This document shows positions 10,341 through 20,500 of a stretch of DNA of 64,000 nt, piece by piece. Source of the stretch: Adineta vaga (Eukaryota; Rotifera); the NCBI GenBank assembly GCA_021613535.1, contig CP075493.1, positions 1,116,001 through 1,180,000 of the forward strand, in the 5' to 3' direction. Position numbers and translations under genes: made by a program. Positions within the stretch are counted from its first letter, which is position 1. Every line of letters starts with the position of its first letter. The notes beneath the pieces were generated by a model. That model was not told the origin of the DNA and did no database searches. It worked only from the letters and a program-made list of their open reading frames with translations.

Positions 10341-11207
10341 GTGAAAAGATACTCGTATCTTTGTAGACAATATATTCTTCAGAAGTTGAATGCTATTCTC
10401 TTATCAACAAACGATTCTACGTGTAAGACGCACCATACTTCTTCAAATATTCGTTTGGACGACTCATTGAGAGACTTGAAAACAAAAGATAATCGTTTAC
10501 ATGTCTTTTTAAAAAACTTTATAAAATCTATGACAGTCAAAATATCAAGTGATCAATTTGGCGAAACTGATTTTGTTGAAGTATTAGACGAGCCTTATCA
10601 TAAACCATACATTCGAAATTCATGTGTCAATATTTTCGTAGCCAAGTTACCACGTAATACTATGACAATGTATCATCGACATAATCAAAACACGATCTAT
10701 GTGGTCATTGCTGGCTCATATTGCAAAACTCAAATATTAGGATCGAATATCTGTGGACAGGAATATGTCAGTGGTGATTGCTTTTCTGGTGAATATCGAA
10801 CAGAACCTCTGATACATCGTGTAGAATGTCTGAATGAAAGTCTTACCGATGCTTGGTTTGTTGGCACTGAAATATTACAAGAGAAATCTTTCGTCTCTGA
10901 TAGTATCTTTGAACATACTCGATATATTCCTATTTCAAAAGTAAATATTCCTGGATGTCGTGCTTATCGATTGAAACTGGCATCAAATGAGACAACGGGT
11001 ACTCATTTATGTAGTTTTTCTGGTATTTTTATATCATTAACCAATGGTCAGTTGAAAATAACCAATGAAGACGTTCAACAACGTTTTCCATTATCCTCTG
11101 GTAGCATTGAAAAAGGGTACGTTACTTGGTTTGATGGACCTGTTCAATTTGAGTTACAAAATATGGGTTCTGAAATGTATGAAGCAATCCTTATACTCTT
11201 GGCGTAA
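10341..11207 (+). CDS. Cupin-fold protein, intron-less
   Basis: One uninterrupted frame of up to 288 residues with two beta-rich halves. The first half has a cupin-1 type metal motif (MYHRHNQNTIYVVIAGSYCK) and then a GDCFSGEY...PLIHRVECL stretch matching cupin motif 2. The second half (GTHLCSFSGIFISLTNGQ) looks like a degenerate second cupin. Substrate unknown. The frame is open from 10341 but the first in-frame ATG is 10530; a 5' exon with an acceptor at about 10382 is possible. The lack of introns among intron-rich neighbours and the bacterial or plant flavour of the cupin suggest horizontal origin, which is inference. Confidence 0.6.
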   Translation: MKRYSYLCRQYILQKLNAILLSTNDSTCKTHHTSSNIRLDDSLRDLKTKDNRLHVFLKNFIKSMTVKISSDQFGETDFVEVLDEPYHKPYIRNSCVNIFVAKLPRNTMTMYHRHNQNTIYVVIAGSYCKTQILGSNICGQEYVSGDCFSGEYRTEPLIHRVECLNESLTDAWFVGTEILQEKSFVSDSIFEHTRYIPISKVNIPGCRAYRLKLASNETTGTHLCSFSGIFISLTNGQLKITNEDVQQRFPLSSGSIEKGYVTWFDGPVQFELQNMGSEMYEAILILLA

Positions 11208-11459
11208 TAAATATCAATCATAGTATGTTCTAGTGTTCGTCTTCTTGCTTTTGTACAGTTTGTAATTCATTTTTATGATTTATCGTTGATCATCATCAGA
11301 GATTATTTGATAGTATCGTATATTAAAGTACAAAAGTAAAATTGCGAAAAGAACACATGAATTTGAATATGTACGTATCATTTCAGTTTCGAAGCTATGT
11401 GAGATAGTTCACATTTACATCTTCATCAATGATCTTGATTGGTTGAAAGAATCTATAGA

Positions 11460-11552
11460 ATTATCTAAGTCTATTTGAGATACGTTGAATTTCTTGTTGA
11501 ACTGCTGTAATAAATGGATGTGTTGGTGACAACGTTGCCTTGAAGATATCCT
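11460..11552 (-). pseudogene. Relic of the 3' end of the ART-TPR gene
   Basis: About 93 bp that is nearly the same as the last coding bases of the ART-TPR gene (from 17583 upward), same strand. It still encodes the C-terminal residues PTHPFITAVQQEIQRISNRL and a stop, with mostly silent differences. Homology ends abruptly at 11552, exactly where the foldback element begins. There is no upstream coding sequence. It is a truncated copy of a TPR tail, either from the neighbour or from another family member. Confidence 0.8.
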
Positions 11553-11667
11553 AGAGCTGGGTAACTCAACTCAATTCAGTTCGATCCATGAATTGAGTTG
11601 AGTTGCATATTTCTTTCAATGAATTGACTTGAATTGAGTACCTTTTTGAGTTAAATTGCTCAGCTCT
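11553..11667. mobile_element. Short foldback element (MITE-like)
   Basis: A 115-bp palindromic unit. AGAGCTG followed by an AACTCAACTCAA run on the left mirrors TTGAGTTAAATTGCTCAGCTCT on the right. The interior consists of further AACTCAA/TTGAGTT repeats, so the whole unit can fold into a long hairpin. No coding capacity. It abuts the truncated TPR relic. Confidence 0.65.
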
Positions 11668-11947
11668 GCAAAGGTAAAGAAAAAAACTTACACAATTAGA
11701 TTTTATGACATAATGGACAAACTATTCTACTTTCTTTATCAAATAATTCTTTGTCGTACGTGTTTTCATTGTATATTTATATAATATGCGTGTTTCATGA
11801 GAAAGTTCGTATAGGTTATTTTGTAAACGGCTGTACGTATTGAGTTGTTCTACGGTACTTAACGATTTTTTGACATGCTCTTTCTTTTTTTTCTCCCTAA
11901 AACGTTTTCACCCTCACCCTCAGAAGATAGATTTCCAGAAAATCGTG

Positions 11948-12002
11948 ATTTTTCACGGCATATGGTGTAAATCTGATATTCGGATTCAGCGTGAAAAATC
12001 AA
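11948..12002. repeat. Small inverted repeat
   Basis: TGATTTTTCACG at the left and CGTGAAAAATCA at the right are exact inverted copies about 30 bases apart. The loop contains AATCTGATATTCGGATT, itself near-palindromic. A short C-strand telomere-like echo (CACCCTCACCCTC) lies just upstream at about 11910. This could be a decayed MITE. The overlapping plus-strand frame (11840-12034) is not supported as a gene. Confidence 0.55.
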
Positions 12003-12246
12003 GTCTTTTGCACAAAGTCCAACTGAATAGATGAAATTTCAATTTTCCCCAAATTCTTTTTTTTTCAAATTGCTCAATCGCCAACCAATAGAGAATTTTA
12101 AACTGAATAAACGCAAATGATATTTGTTAAATTGTAAATCAAGAAAATACAATACGAATATTTCAAACTTAATAAAAATCAATTTAGCAAGGGTATATGA
12201 AAAAAACTATATTATGCACAACAACAAACATTGATATACAATGCTT

Positions 12247-13218
12247 TCATGATCGTGTATTTGTCCCGGGTAATGTTGAAATGAAAGCTGTTACACGATG
12301 ATTTCGATGCAATAGTTCCCATTTTAATATAACTTGTTTAAATGTTAATCGAACTTCACTTGAACACATCATATAAAGATAACATTCAATAACATTATTT
12401 ATATAGAAACACATACGACTAATTTGTACAATAACATTATCTGTTGCTAACCATTGTGCGTCTTTTACCCAGTATGTTGTAATTGTGGAATAAGTCAATT
12501 GTAATGTATAAGGTACAAATGAGATTAATGTCACAAGAACTTGTGTTAGAATCATACGAAAAAATTGTCGTTGTAATTGAATTGTTCGACGATTATTTTG
12601 TAAACTAGTCACATTTTTATAACTATAATAGCCAAAGAAGATAAACAACATTAAAGGTATAAATAAAGTTAAACATGGAACGAATATATATGCATGATAA
12701 AATAAAAGCTGTGGAGAAGTCAAAACACATTGCCAAATATTTCTTGAAAACAAAACATCGCTCAAGAAGAGATACGGAGTAGTATGTAACATCCAGAAAA
12801 TGACAGTAATTAGTATAAGATAACGAGCTCGTTTAACACTATTCCACTGACGAATTGAAGCATGTCGTGATGTTGATGACCAAACATCAAAAATAATTAA
12901 ACATTTCAAATAAAGAGAGATTTGTGTTGATGATGTTCCAAAAAAATTACGTAAAATACAAACAAATCTATAATTGAATAAATAAGGCCAAGCAAAACCA
13001 TTAAGGATAACTTGAGCTGAAATAGTGAAACTTATTGCAATAATGTCGATAATTGATTGAACTAAAATATATTGACTAGACGAAATTTTTCGAAGTCCTC
13101 TACTAGAGAAAACTAATAGATTAATCAATGCGCCAAGAAATCCAAAAATGATAAAAGAAATTCCAAGAATAATAGTTAACCATTGAGAGATTGAGATGAG
13201 AACTTGTGGAGAAAGCAT
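12247..13218 (-). CDS. Rhodopsin-family GPCR (7TM)
   Basis: A single-exon receptor of 323 residues with seven hydrophobic segments. TM1 is about 15-37 (ILGISFIIFGFLGALINLLVF) with the family's GxxxN-type asparagine. A cysteine (FVCILR) precedes TM3, and a WMLHTTPYLFL segment falls at TM4. TM5 is about 178-200, TM6 follows an FFRMILTQVLVTLISFVPY stretch, and TM7 ends in NNVIECYLYMM, replacing NPxxY. The DRY box is reduced to DVWSS. This divergent pattern is typical of lineage-expanded peptide or odorant-like receptors in rotifers. Ligand unknown. The ATG at 13218 gives a short extracellular N-terminus. Confidence 0.78.
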   Translation of the reverse strand: MLSPQVLISISQWLTIILGISFIIFGFLGALINLLVFSSRGLRKISSSQYILVQSIIDIIAISFTISAQVILNGFAWPYLFNYRFVCILRNFFGTSSTQISLYLKCLIIFDVWSSTSRHASIRQWNSVKRARYLILITVIFWMLHTTPYLFLSDVLFSRNIWQCVLTSPQLLFYHAYIFVPCLTLFIPLMLFIFFGYYSYKNVTSLQNNRRTIQLQRQFFRMILTQVLVTLISFVPYTLQLTYSTITTYWVKDAQWLATDNVIVQISRMCFYINNVIECYLYMMCSSEVRLTFKQVILKWELLHRNHRVTAFISTLPGTNTRS

Positions 13219-13918
13219 TTCTATTTTAAATGAACTGAATATAAAATAAAAGAATATATAAGAAATGTTTTTCTTTTATACTTCGTATTTTCTAATATAA
13301 TTAATTAGTCGTAATGTAAGAACTAGGCTATTATTGACATTTTATATCCAAATATTAGCTTACATTAGGTGACATGAATCGGATTTATGAGAACTGGAAG
13401 AGAATCTTGTCATAAAGTAATAATTACAGGAGAAAAAATATGATGTTACTTTGAGATATGAAACAAACCCAAGGCATCTGGTTGGAAAGATTGTTGATGA
13501 CATTGAGTTTAATTACTATTCATATTCATATTAATCAAATAGAGTTCAAAATGACGAATATTTCTGCTTGGGATATGAAAAAAAAACAATCATTAACCGA
13601 GTTTATTATTTCAAATATAAAAAATATTCATTTTTATTATGCACAAAAAAGGTAATGTTGTGCTTTTATTGTAATAATTTAGAGTAAAACATAATTCTAT
13701 AATCTGTAGGAATTTTTCGGGATGTGACATACTCGAGGAAAAAGCAGGTTAAAATATTTCTAACGCTTCAAATAAAAAAAACTTAAAAAAATAAATGATT
13801 TATTGATGAATAGAATAGATTTTTCATCTAATTACATCTTTTACGCATTATTCAAGATATTATCGCACAGTTTATTTTACAGTTAAATTGATAAAACTAT
13901 TGACAAAAAGAAAAATAA
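13219..13918. other. Intergenic, no supported gene
   Basis: A 65-residue open frame (13458-13655, plus) has no signal, domain or splice context. The region should include the promoter of the GPCR on the minus strand. Confidence 0.4.
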
Positions 13919-14134
13919 TCATTTACAAGAATAGATTTCAGTTAATCGATCATACAGTTTCGTACTTTCTAGGGCTACAAAACTATATGCATTACCACCA
14001 ACAACTAATATTTTTCCATAACATAAAATCGATACTGTAGAATATACTCGTTGGCTTTTTATATATTTAGTCGATATCCAGTTTCTTATGCTCGTATTGT
14101 ACAGTTCAAGAGTATTTAAGCATTCATATTTAGA
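13919..14134 (-). pseudogene. Relic of a kelch-type protein C-terminus
   Basis: A minus-strand frame of about 72 codons without an ATG reads ELYNTSIRNWISTKY, then GKILVVGGNAYSFVALES, then LYDRLTEIYS and a stop. This is the ELYDP...W / GKVLVVGG / ELY rhythm of the secreted kelch gene at 23022-24414, including a similar end. It has lost all upstream repeats and is preceded by a stop. A family member left this single-repeat remnant between the GPCR and the glycosyltransferase-like gene. Confidence 0.65.
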
Positions 14135-14669
14135 ATATCAATTCAAGTGATCATAATATTCAGGATATTGTGAAAACCATAGGATAAATTAATCTGATAA
14201 ACTTCTACAATAAATTAATTATGTTTAGACGAATAGTTTTGATATAATTTCTGAAGAGTAAAAGTGTTGATGTCGAGTTTATCTTTAATTATTTATCCTG
14301 AACTTTAGAAGAACATTTTGATGTCAATACTTTTGCACTTGATTATATTTTAAAAATGATTTTTTCTTTACTACAAAGCTCAAAGAATAAGATCAGTATA
14401 TATTTTAACGACTTGTTTATCAATTTTATTTGTTGCTAATATCATAACTGTGGAATAAAGAATCAAATGACCTTAAACACGTTTGGAACGAACGACTCCA
14501 ATCGAACGCCTTAAAATGTATTGAAAATGTGTTTATTCAATCGGAACACATTCACCTTGAGCCAGAATGATATATTTCATTCGTACGTTTTTATTCTGAC
14601 ATAGGTAAGATCTAAAATACTGAATTTCACAATCGATATCATAGATTTTACTACTTAATTCATCGTGTT
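14135..14669. other. Intergenic, no supported gene
   Basis: AT-rich. Presumed promoter of the gene at 14670. Nothing specific is visible. Confidence 0.4.
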
Positions 14670-15485
14670 ATGCATATATCAGTTTGCTGTAATCTTCTTC
14701 TCCTAATTGTGTTTATATTATCCATCACAAGTGTTATGAATTTATCACCATCAGCTGCATGTTTTCTTACTCAACGACCGTCAACTGAAACAATAGAATT
14801 TGCTTCTCAACTTAGTCAAACTATGCCATCTATCGATATATTCATTGCAATTGATGATGATAATATTTCGATTCCATCTTCTTCTTCTTCATCTATTCAA
14901 TTTATTCAAGTGAACGAAATCATTGCTATTGAAGATGGTTATCAACAATCTAGTGTATTTGGTTCAGAGAAAATTTGCTCAGTATGGGATAAAGCACTCT
15001 ATTATTTTGCAAGAATTTCAACCAACTATTCATTTGTTTGGTTTATAGAAGAAGATGTTTTCATACCGTCTTTTCAAGCATTTCGTTCTCTTCATGAGCT
15101 CTATTCTTCATCATACGATCTTGTTACTAGTGAACTTCATTATAACATACAAGGCGATATTCATAGCTGGTATCATTGGTATTTAGCACCCGAAAGATTT
15201 ATTATTCCATGGGCACATGGAATGGTTTGTGCTGTTGGTTGTAGTCGTTCCTTGCTCTCAGCGATTGATTATTATGCTCGATGGCGAGGTGAAGTAGCAT
15301 TTCTTGAATTTCTCTTTCATACTATTGCAATTCATAATAAACAGATGAAAATTGTCACACCATATGAATTAAATACTATAGCTTATCGACAAAAAATTTC
15401 ATTTGAACAAGTCAAAGCCAGACCAAATAATTGGTGGCATCCTTTAAAAAGCATACGAAAACGACAAAAATGGAGAAATAAGTAA
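14670..15485 (+). CDS. Putative luminal glycosyltransferase-like protein
   Basis: A single-exon protein of 271 residues. The N-terminal hydrophobic segment (about 4-24) is a signal peptide or type II anchor. The core contains a YSFVWFIEEDVFIPS segment, whose acidic cluster resembles the DxD-type metal site of nucleotide-sugar transferases. It is followed by aromatic WYHWYLAP and IPWAHGMVCAVGCSRSLL blocks and a basic C-terminus. The length and the acidic motif after a beta-strand fit a small GT-A-like fold. No named family is certain. The neighbour at 15546 is co-oriented 60 bp downstream. Confidence 0.55.
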   Translation: MHISVCCNLLLLIVFILSITSVMNLSPSAACFLTQRPSTETIEFASQLSQTMPSIDIFIAIDDDNISIPSSSSSSIQFIQVNEIIAIEDGYQQSSVFGSEKICSVWDKALYYFARISTNYSFVWFIEEDVFIPSFQAFRSLHELYSSSYDLVTSELHYNIQGDIHSWYHWYLAPERFIIPWAHGMVCAVGCSRSLLSAIDYYARWRGEVAFLEFLFHTIAIHNKQMKIVTPYELNTIAYRQKISFEQVKARPNNWWHPLKSIRKRQKWRNK

Positions 15486-15545
15486 AATCTATCTTTCATA
15501 TTTTCATTCAATACATATAGCTATTGTATATCTTCGTTTAGCTTA

Positions 15546-16382
15546 ATGAACGATTCTTTGACAGAGAAGATGAATATGTTGAAGAAATTTTACTCTTCGC
15601 AAAAGAATATTACGAACAGTATCGATCTTAATTCAACTTCTACTTTGCAGACTTTGTTGGTTGATTTTGAAATTATAAAAGGTCAAATCAATTCATCGGA
15701 ACGGTGTCAACTTCGTGATGAATTTTTTCAATTAGCTGTGAATCAATCAAATGAAGTATCATTCCTACTCAAACATCTTGCTGATCATGCATTCAAATTA
15801 CCTGAACGTAATTCTCTTCATTCTATATGATCGATCAACTTATTCCTTCGTTTGCTTTTTGCATAGTACATGTCGATACAATTCAAAACGAAGAGAAAAC
15901 GAAAGATTATATTGCATTTGAGAAAGATATCATCAGCAATAAAGAAATGATTTTTCAATTGACCAAAAACAATGATACTCTAACTAACGATCAAATGATA
16001 AAACTAGTTGAATTACGTGAAGAAACAAAAAGACTAATTAAAGATCTAGTACATGAAATTCAATGTGAACGACAATACATAGAATGTGAACGAACAAACG
16101 AGTGTAAGGATCTATTTCACAAAGTATATTTTACTTTGTATTTTACATTTAGGGTTTCGATTCAATCACAAAATTATGAAATCTTTTCAAATCAATTCTC
16201 AATATCAATTATTTGTGTTATGTTTAATTTGTTTAATTCGATTGTTGACCTTGAAAAAAACGAGAAAAATATTTTTTCTAATGAAATATGGTTTGAAATT
16301 TATCTTGGCAATTTTTAGTTTTTCGTGCATGAGATTCATTGTAAAGAACCAAAATAAACGAAAAAGAAGTACATATGCATAA
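15546..16382 (+). CDS. Coiled-coil membrane protein of unknown function
   Basis: Three exons (15546-15807, 15867-16103, 16153-16382) join in frame with 49-59 nt introns. The N-terminal two thirds is hydrophilic, helical and rich in Glu/Lys/Gln (for example LVELREETKRLIKDLVHEI). The C-terminal exon has two hydrophobic segments (LFVLCLICLIRLLTL and FILAIFSFSCMRFIV) followed by a basic KNQNKRKRS tail. The architecture suggests a C-terminally anchored membrane protein. I do not recognise a family. Separate short frames here are explained by the splicing. Confidence 0.55.
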
Positions 16383-16964
16383 GGACGAAACGAATTACAC
16401 GACTTTGTTTTCTTCCTTTCTCTTCTAATGTTGACTAGAACAACTAATTTCTCTATTCAATGACTAAACAGAAAACGAAAAAAAGTATGTTTCGAATTTC
16501 GTCAACGAAACTGGTAGTTGATCAAGATATGGATCGTTCGATAGCATGTATTGTCATGTTAGGATATCGTATGAGTAAGTTGTTTCCATCTGAATCACAC
16601 GGTATTCAACAATTAATTGGTTAAAATCGAAAAATGAGATGTGGAGTATAAATAGAGCTCGTCAAGTTTGACCTAAAATCAGTAGAATCAGAGTTGGAGC
16701 ATATACTCATACAAGCCAGTCTTGGAAAAAGTCAGATTCAATGCTATTATGGTGATAACGAAAAGCAAGCTAATAAATAAATTTTAGAACAAAAAACCTG
16801 ATATTTAGATTCAGCATAGTTGATTGCCTATGTTCGACTATATTTCAACTAGAAATCGATGTTTAAGTTGATGACTTTCGTTTGCAAGTAATAAAGGAAT
16901 GATATAATGTTTATTTGCATATGATTACTTCATAAAAATCCCCCCAAAAATTGCCATTACATCA
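16383..16964. other. Intergenic with a possible orphan exon
   Basis: A plus-strand frame from ATG 16460 to a GTAAGT donor at about 16574 reads MTKQKTKKSMFRISSTKLVV and onward. No downstream exon could be joined. It may be a relic. The rest is featureless. Confidence 0.3.
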
Positions 16965-17445
16965 TTCTTTCGCCGAAACGACGACAGATTTTTGTTTCAA
17001 ATGAATGGTATGTAAACCAGTACCAATATTGATCTTTCCCATAACTTCAAAATAACTAGACGGTACGAGATTTTGTACATAAACTAAGACTCCACCAGAA
17101 GAATTTTTTACCTTCCTGAAATTGATGACTGATATCCAGTTTTACTTCTCGCCAGACAACGCATCTGATCGATGGTAATTTCCGAAGAGCTTGATTAAAA
17201 AGGGCATATATCGACTCCATTGTGTAAAGATAAATAGAAATCGATTTATCCGGTGTTAAATCATTTTTCGGATTTGTACATGCTGTTGTAGCAGTCCAGA
17301 CATCAGCGGATGAAAAATCAATAAGACCTGCAATTGGTTTGACAGCATCTTTGAGTGAAACAAGTTGAAATTTTTCATATCCTCGAATAGCAGAAAGAAA
17401 ATCGTTGATTTGGTATTTTCGCGCCGTTTTCTACTTTCTCTGCCA
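16965..17445 (-). pseudogene. Decayed mono-ADP-ribosyltransferase (ART) gene copy
   Basis: On the minus strand a frame reads GYEKFQLVSLKDAVKPIAGL, ...WTATTACTNP, LTPDKSISIYLYTMESIY, IRCVVWREVKLDISHQFQ and GKKFFWWSLSLCTKSRTV, then a stop. After a gap a second frame gives SYFEVMGKINIGTGLHTI. This is the block order of the arginine-specific ART domain as I know it from rotifers. Here the RG of the first catalytic motif reads RE, and the middle of the domain with the ExE-containing strand is missing. It lies just downstream of the ART-TPR gene on the same strand and is not functional as it stands. Confidence 0.75.
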
Positions 17446-17582
17446 TTTGAAAATGATATATTTGTCTATTTGAGCAAATATACTTCTCTTCTTAAAAACG
17501 GAGAGCAAGAAACCTGATCTCTTTTTTTTTTGATAATACAAGGAAAGAAATTTTTTATTATATGAGATATATAAAAATACGA

Positions 17583-20500
17583 TTATCGAAGTCTATTTGA
17601 AATACGTTGAATTTCTTGTTGAACTGCTGCAATAAATGGATGTGTTGGTGATAATGTTGCATTGAAGATATCCGATGCTTTTTGAAAATTAGTTAATGCT
17701 TGTTGAAAATTATTTTGTCCATTATAAAGAAGACCAAGATTATAGTATAACATCGCTAAATCCGAATGTGTACTTGGTAAAGTTTTTTGATAAATTTTCA
17801 ATGCTTTATTATAATATTCTAATGCTTGATCAGGATAATTCAAACATAAATAAATTCCCGCAATACAATGTAAACTTGCACCTATATCTGAATGATCTTG
17901 AGGAAGATGTTTTTGTCGAATCATTAATGATTTTTGATGATATTCAAATGCTTGTTGAAATTTTCGTTCTTCTTGATAAATATTTCCAATATTATGATAA
18001 CACATGGCAACTAATAAATGATCTTCTCCAAATACTTTCTTTCGAATATTTAATGCTTTTGTAAATGATTCTAATGCATCTGTACGATTTCCTTTACGTA
18101 ATTGAACTTCACCAATACTATTATAAGTACGTGCAATGATTGGATCATCAGATTTCAATGTATGATTGTAAATGTCCAGTGCTTTATTAAACCATTGAAG
18201 ACTTTCATCATAATTTCCTTGATGATTTTTCATCATACCAAGATTATGATAACAAGCAGCTAAATCTTCATGATCATTTGGTAATTCCTTCAGTAAACGA
18301 TGATAATATTTTTCTGCTTTATCATAGTGTCCCATTTTAAAAAGAAGAACACCAAATGAAAATAGACTTGATCCTTGTTCACCTTCTCCATATTCATTCT
18401 TTATATAATCATAAATTGGTTTTAAATCATTATCATCATCACTACATAATGTCAATTGAACAACCCAAACTCGATCTTTATGTTCAATATTAACCAATCG
18501 AAAGATTGATCCTAACATAACTAAAACTTCTTGTTCATCTGTAAAAAAACTGAGTGATGTGATATTGGCAAATGGTTTTATATTCGATAGATTTGGATCG
18601 AGATCGATTTCGAAGAGAATTCGTTGAAGATCTGTTGATGCTGTTGAACTATAAAGAAATGAAAGTGCTGATCGTCGATCAACACTTGTTGAAAGGAAAG
18701 AATTCATTGAAATAAATTGTCCAATTGAATTTTTTAATGCTTGTAATTCATCATTAGATATAACTTGACCACGATAAACACGAATTGGTAATGGCGATTG
18801 TATTTCTTTTAATTGTTTTTCAAGATCACGAATAAAGAAACGAAAAAGAAATAAGAAATCAATATCCTGTGTTCGTAATGCTTTATTTAATAATCGATAG
18901 AGAAATGATTCTCTTGTATACCACCATAATGCTCGATCAGGAATATAATCTCGTTCAAATTCTTTTACAATTGTTAATTCAGTTGGATTATCTTTATAAT
19001 AATTTCGACATAAATCAATGAATTGATTTTTATCTGTAGATTTCGAAATCATATTGATAAGACAATCGATTAATAATTGACAATAAACAAATTGACCATT
19101 TAATGATGATGTTGATTGTTCTCGATTTCCATTCGATGCATTAAAAATATTGATCGAAAGATTTTCATCAACTTTATCACGAACTCGTCTTGATTGATCC
19201 AAAAGAATTTTATCGACCAGGATATTTAATTCTTTAGTTACTTCTTTAATCTAATAGGATTGTATATAGAATATGATATGTTTATTTTTAAATTGAGACT
19301 ACTAAGTTTATTTCAGAATTTTTTATAGTTCTCATTTCTGTCTTTAGTGGAGGTTCATTTCTTTTTCATGAAAAGTGTTTTGGTTATTTTGTGGGTCGAG
19401 GTTTCGCTTTTCTCACATTATATTTCTTTCTATAATGAACCTTCTCATGATAATCTCCAGTATATACTTGATTCATCTTCTTCAAGTTAATATTAGATTC
19501 ATACAACTATTATTGACATTTTGTCAGAAACTATTATGATCACTGTCATCCAATTGATTAAAAAAACGAGTTTAAAATAGCTCTAATAATAGTTATTGAT
19601 GACTTAAGTATAAGTTTACATTTTGCTATTAGATCGAATAATTCAAATCTATTTTGAACCTTTTCTAAGAGTCAATAAATCAGGTTCATGTTCTCAACAA
19701 TTTCTTTTCTATTCGCGGAAAAACTTTATAATAACAATATGGATAATACTCAACTTTGCTGATAAGATATTTGCTAGGCAATGTCATTATTGACTTTTTA
19801 TTATTAATATTCTATAGAGTTTTGTTTATTTTAATTAGCTTGGAAGTATTTTCTCCAGAAAATATAAAATGTGACATTATCTCAATTCATTTAATAAAAA
19901 TATCCGGACATATTGATAGTTTCATTATCAATCAAATTTTGTCGTATATATCATTGTTCTTCTCTTTCTAAGCGATAGGAAATAGAATAGGCGTGTACAC
20001 TCACAGATAGAACAGATCGAAAAGAACTCAAAGTTCACATGAAATTCGAATAGATTTATCAAAAGATAGATAAAGAAAACATGGATAAAGCGAAAGATCT
20101 TTCATATAAATACCATTAAGTTTAGACTTTCTTTAACAAGTCATAATTATCATATATCGCCTGAATCTTTCCTACGTTTTCGGAAGACAGCATTGTTCTT
20201 CTGGCATTTACAATATAACCGGTAAATCAAAATCTCAAACCAATCAAAACTGAATAAAACTGCAGTAAGACCTATCTATAATAGACACCATCGGAACTTC
20301 TCAAAAATGTCCACTGTAGAGAGGTGAGGTCCTCCATAAGGAAAAACTTTGGTGAACGAAGTAAATGCGTTTTCTGGACATCAGAAGATTGTTAACAAAT
20401 ACGACAGAACATTTCCATTTATCCTTACTTCCCCTTATATTAATTTTCGCTCTTGAAAGACAAATGGTTTGTTAAAAGCAGTCAAATCTGTCTCATAGAC

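Noticed and set aside
10077-10370. 97-residue minus-strand frame upstream of the cupin
   Set aside because: No signal or domain; it overlaps the probable shared promoter of two divergent genes and looks like a chance frame.
17696-18064. 122-residue plus-strand frame
   Set aside because: Shadow of the TPR repeats on the minus strand.
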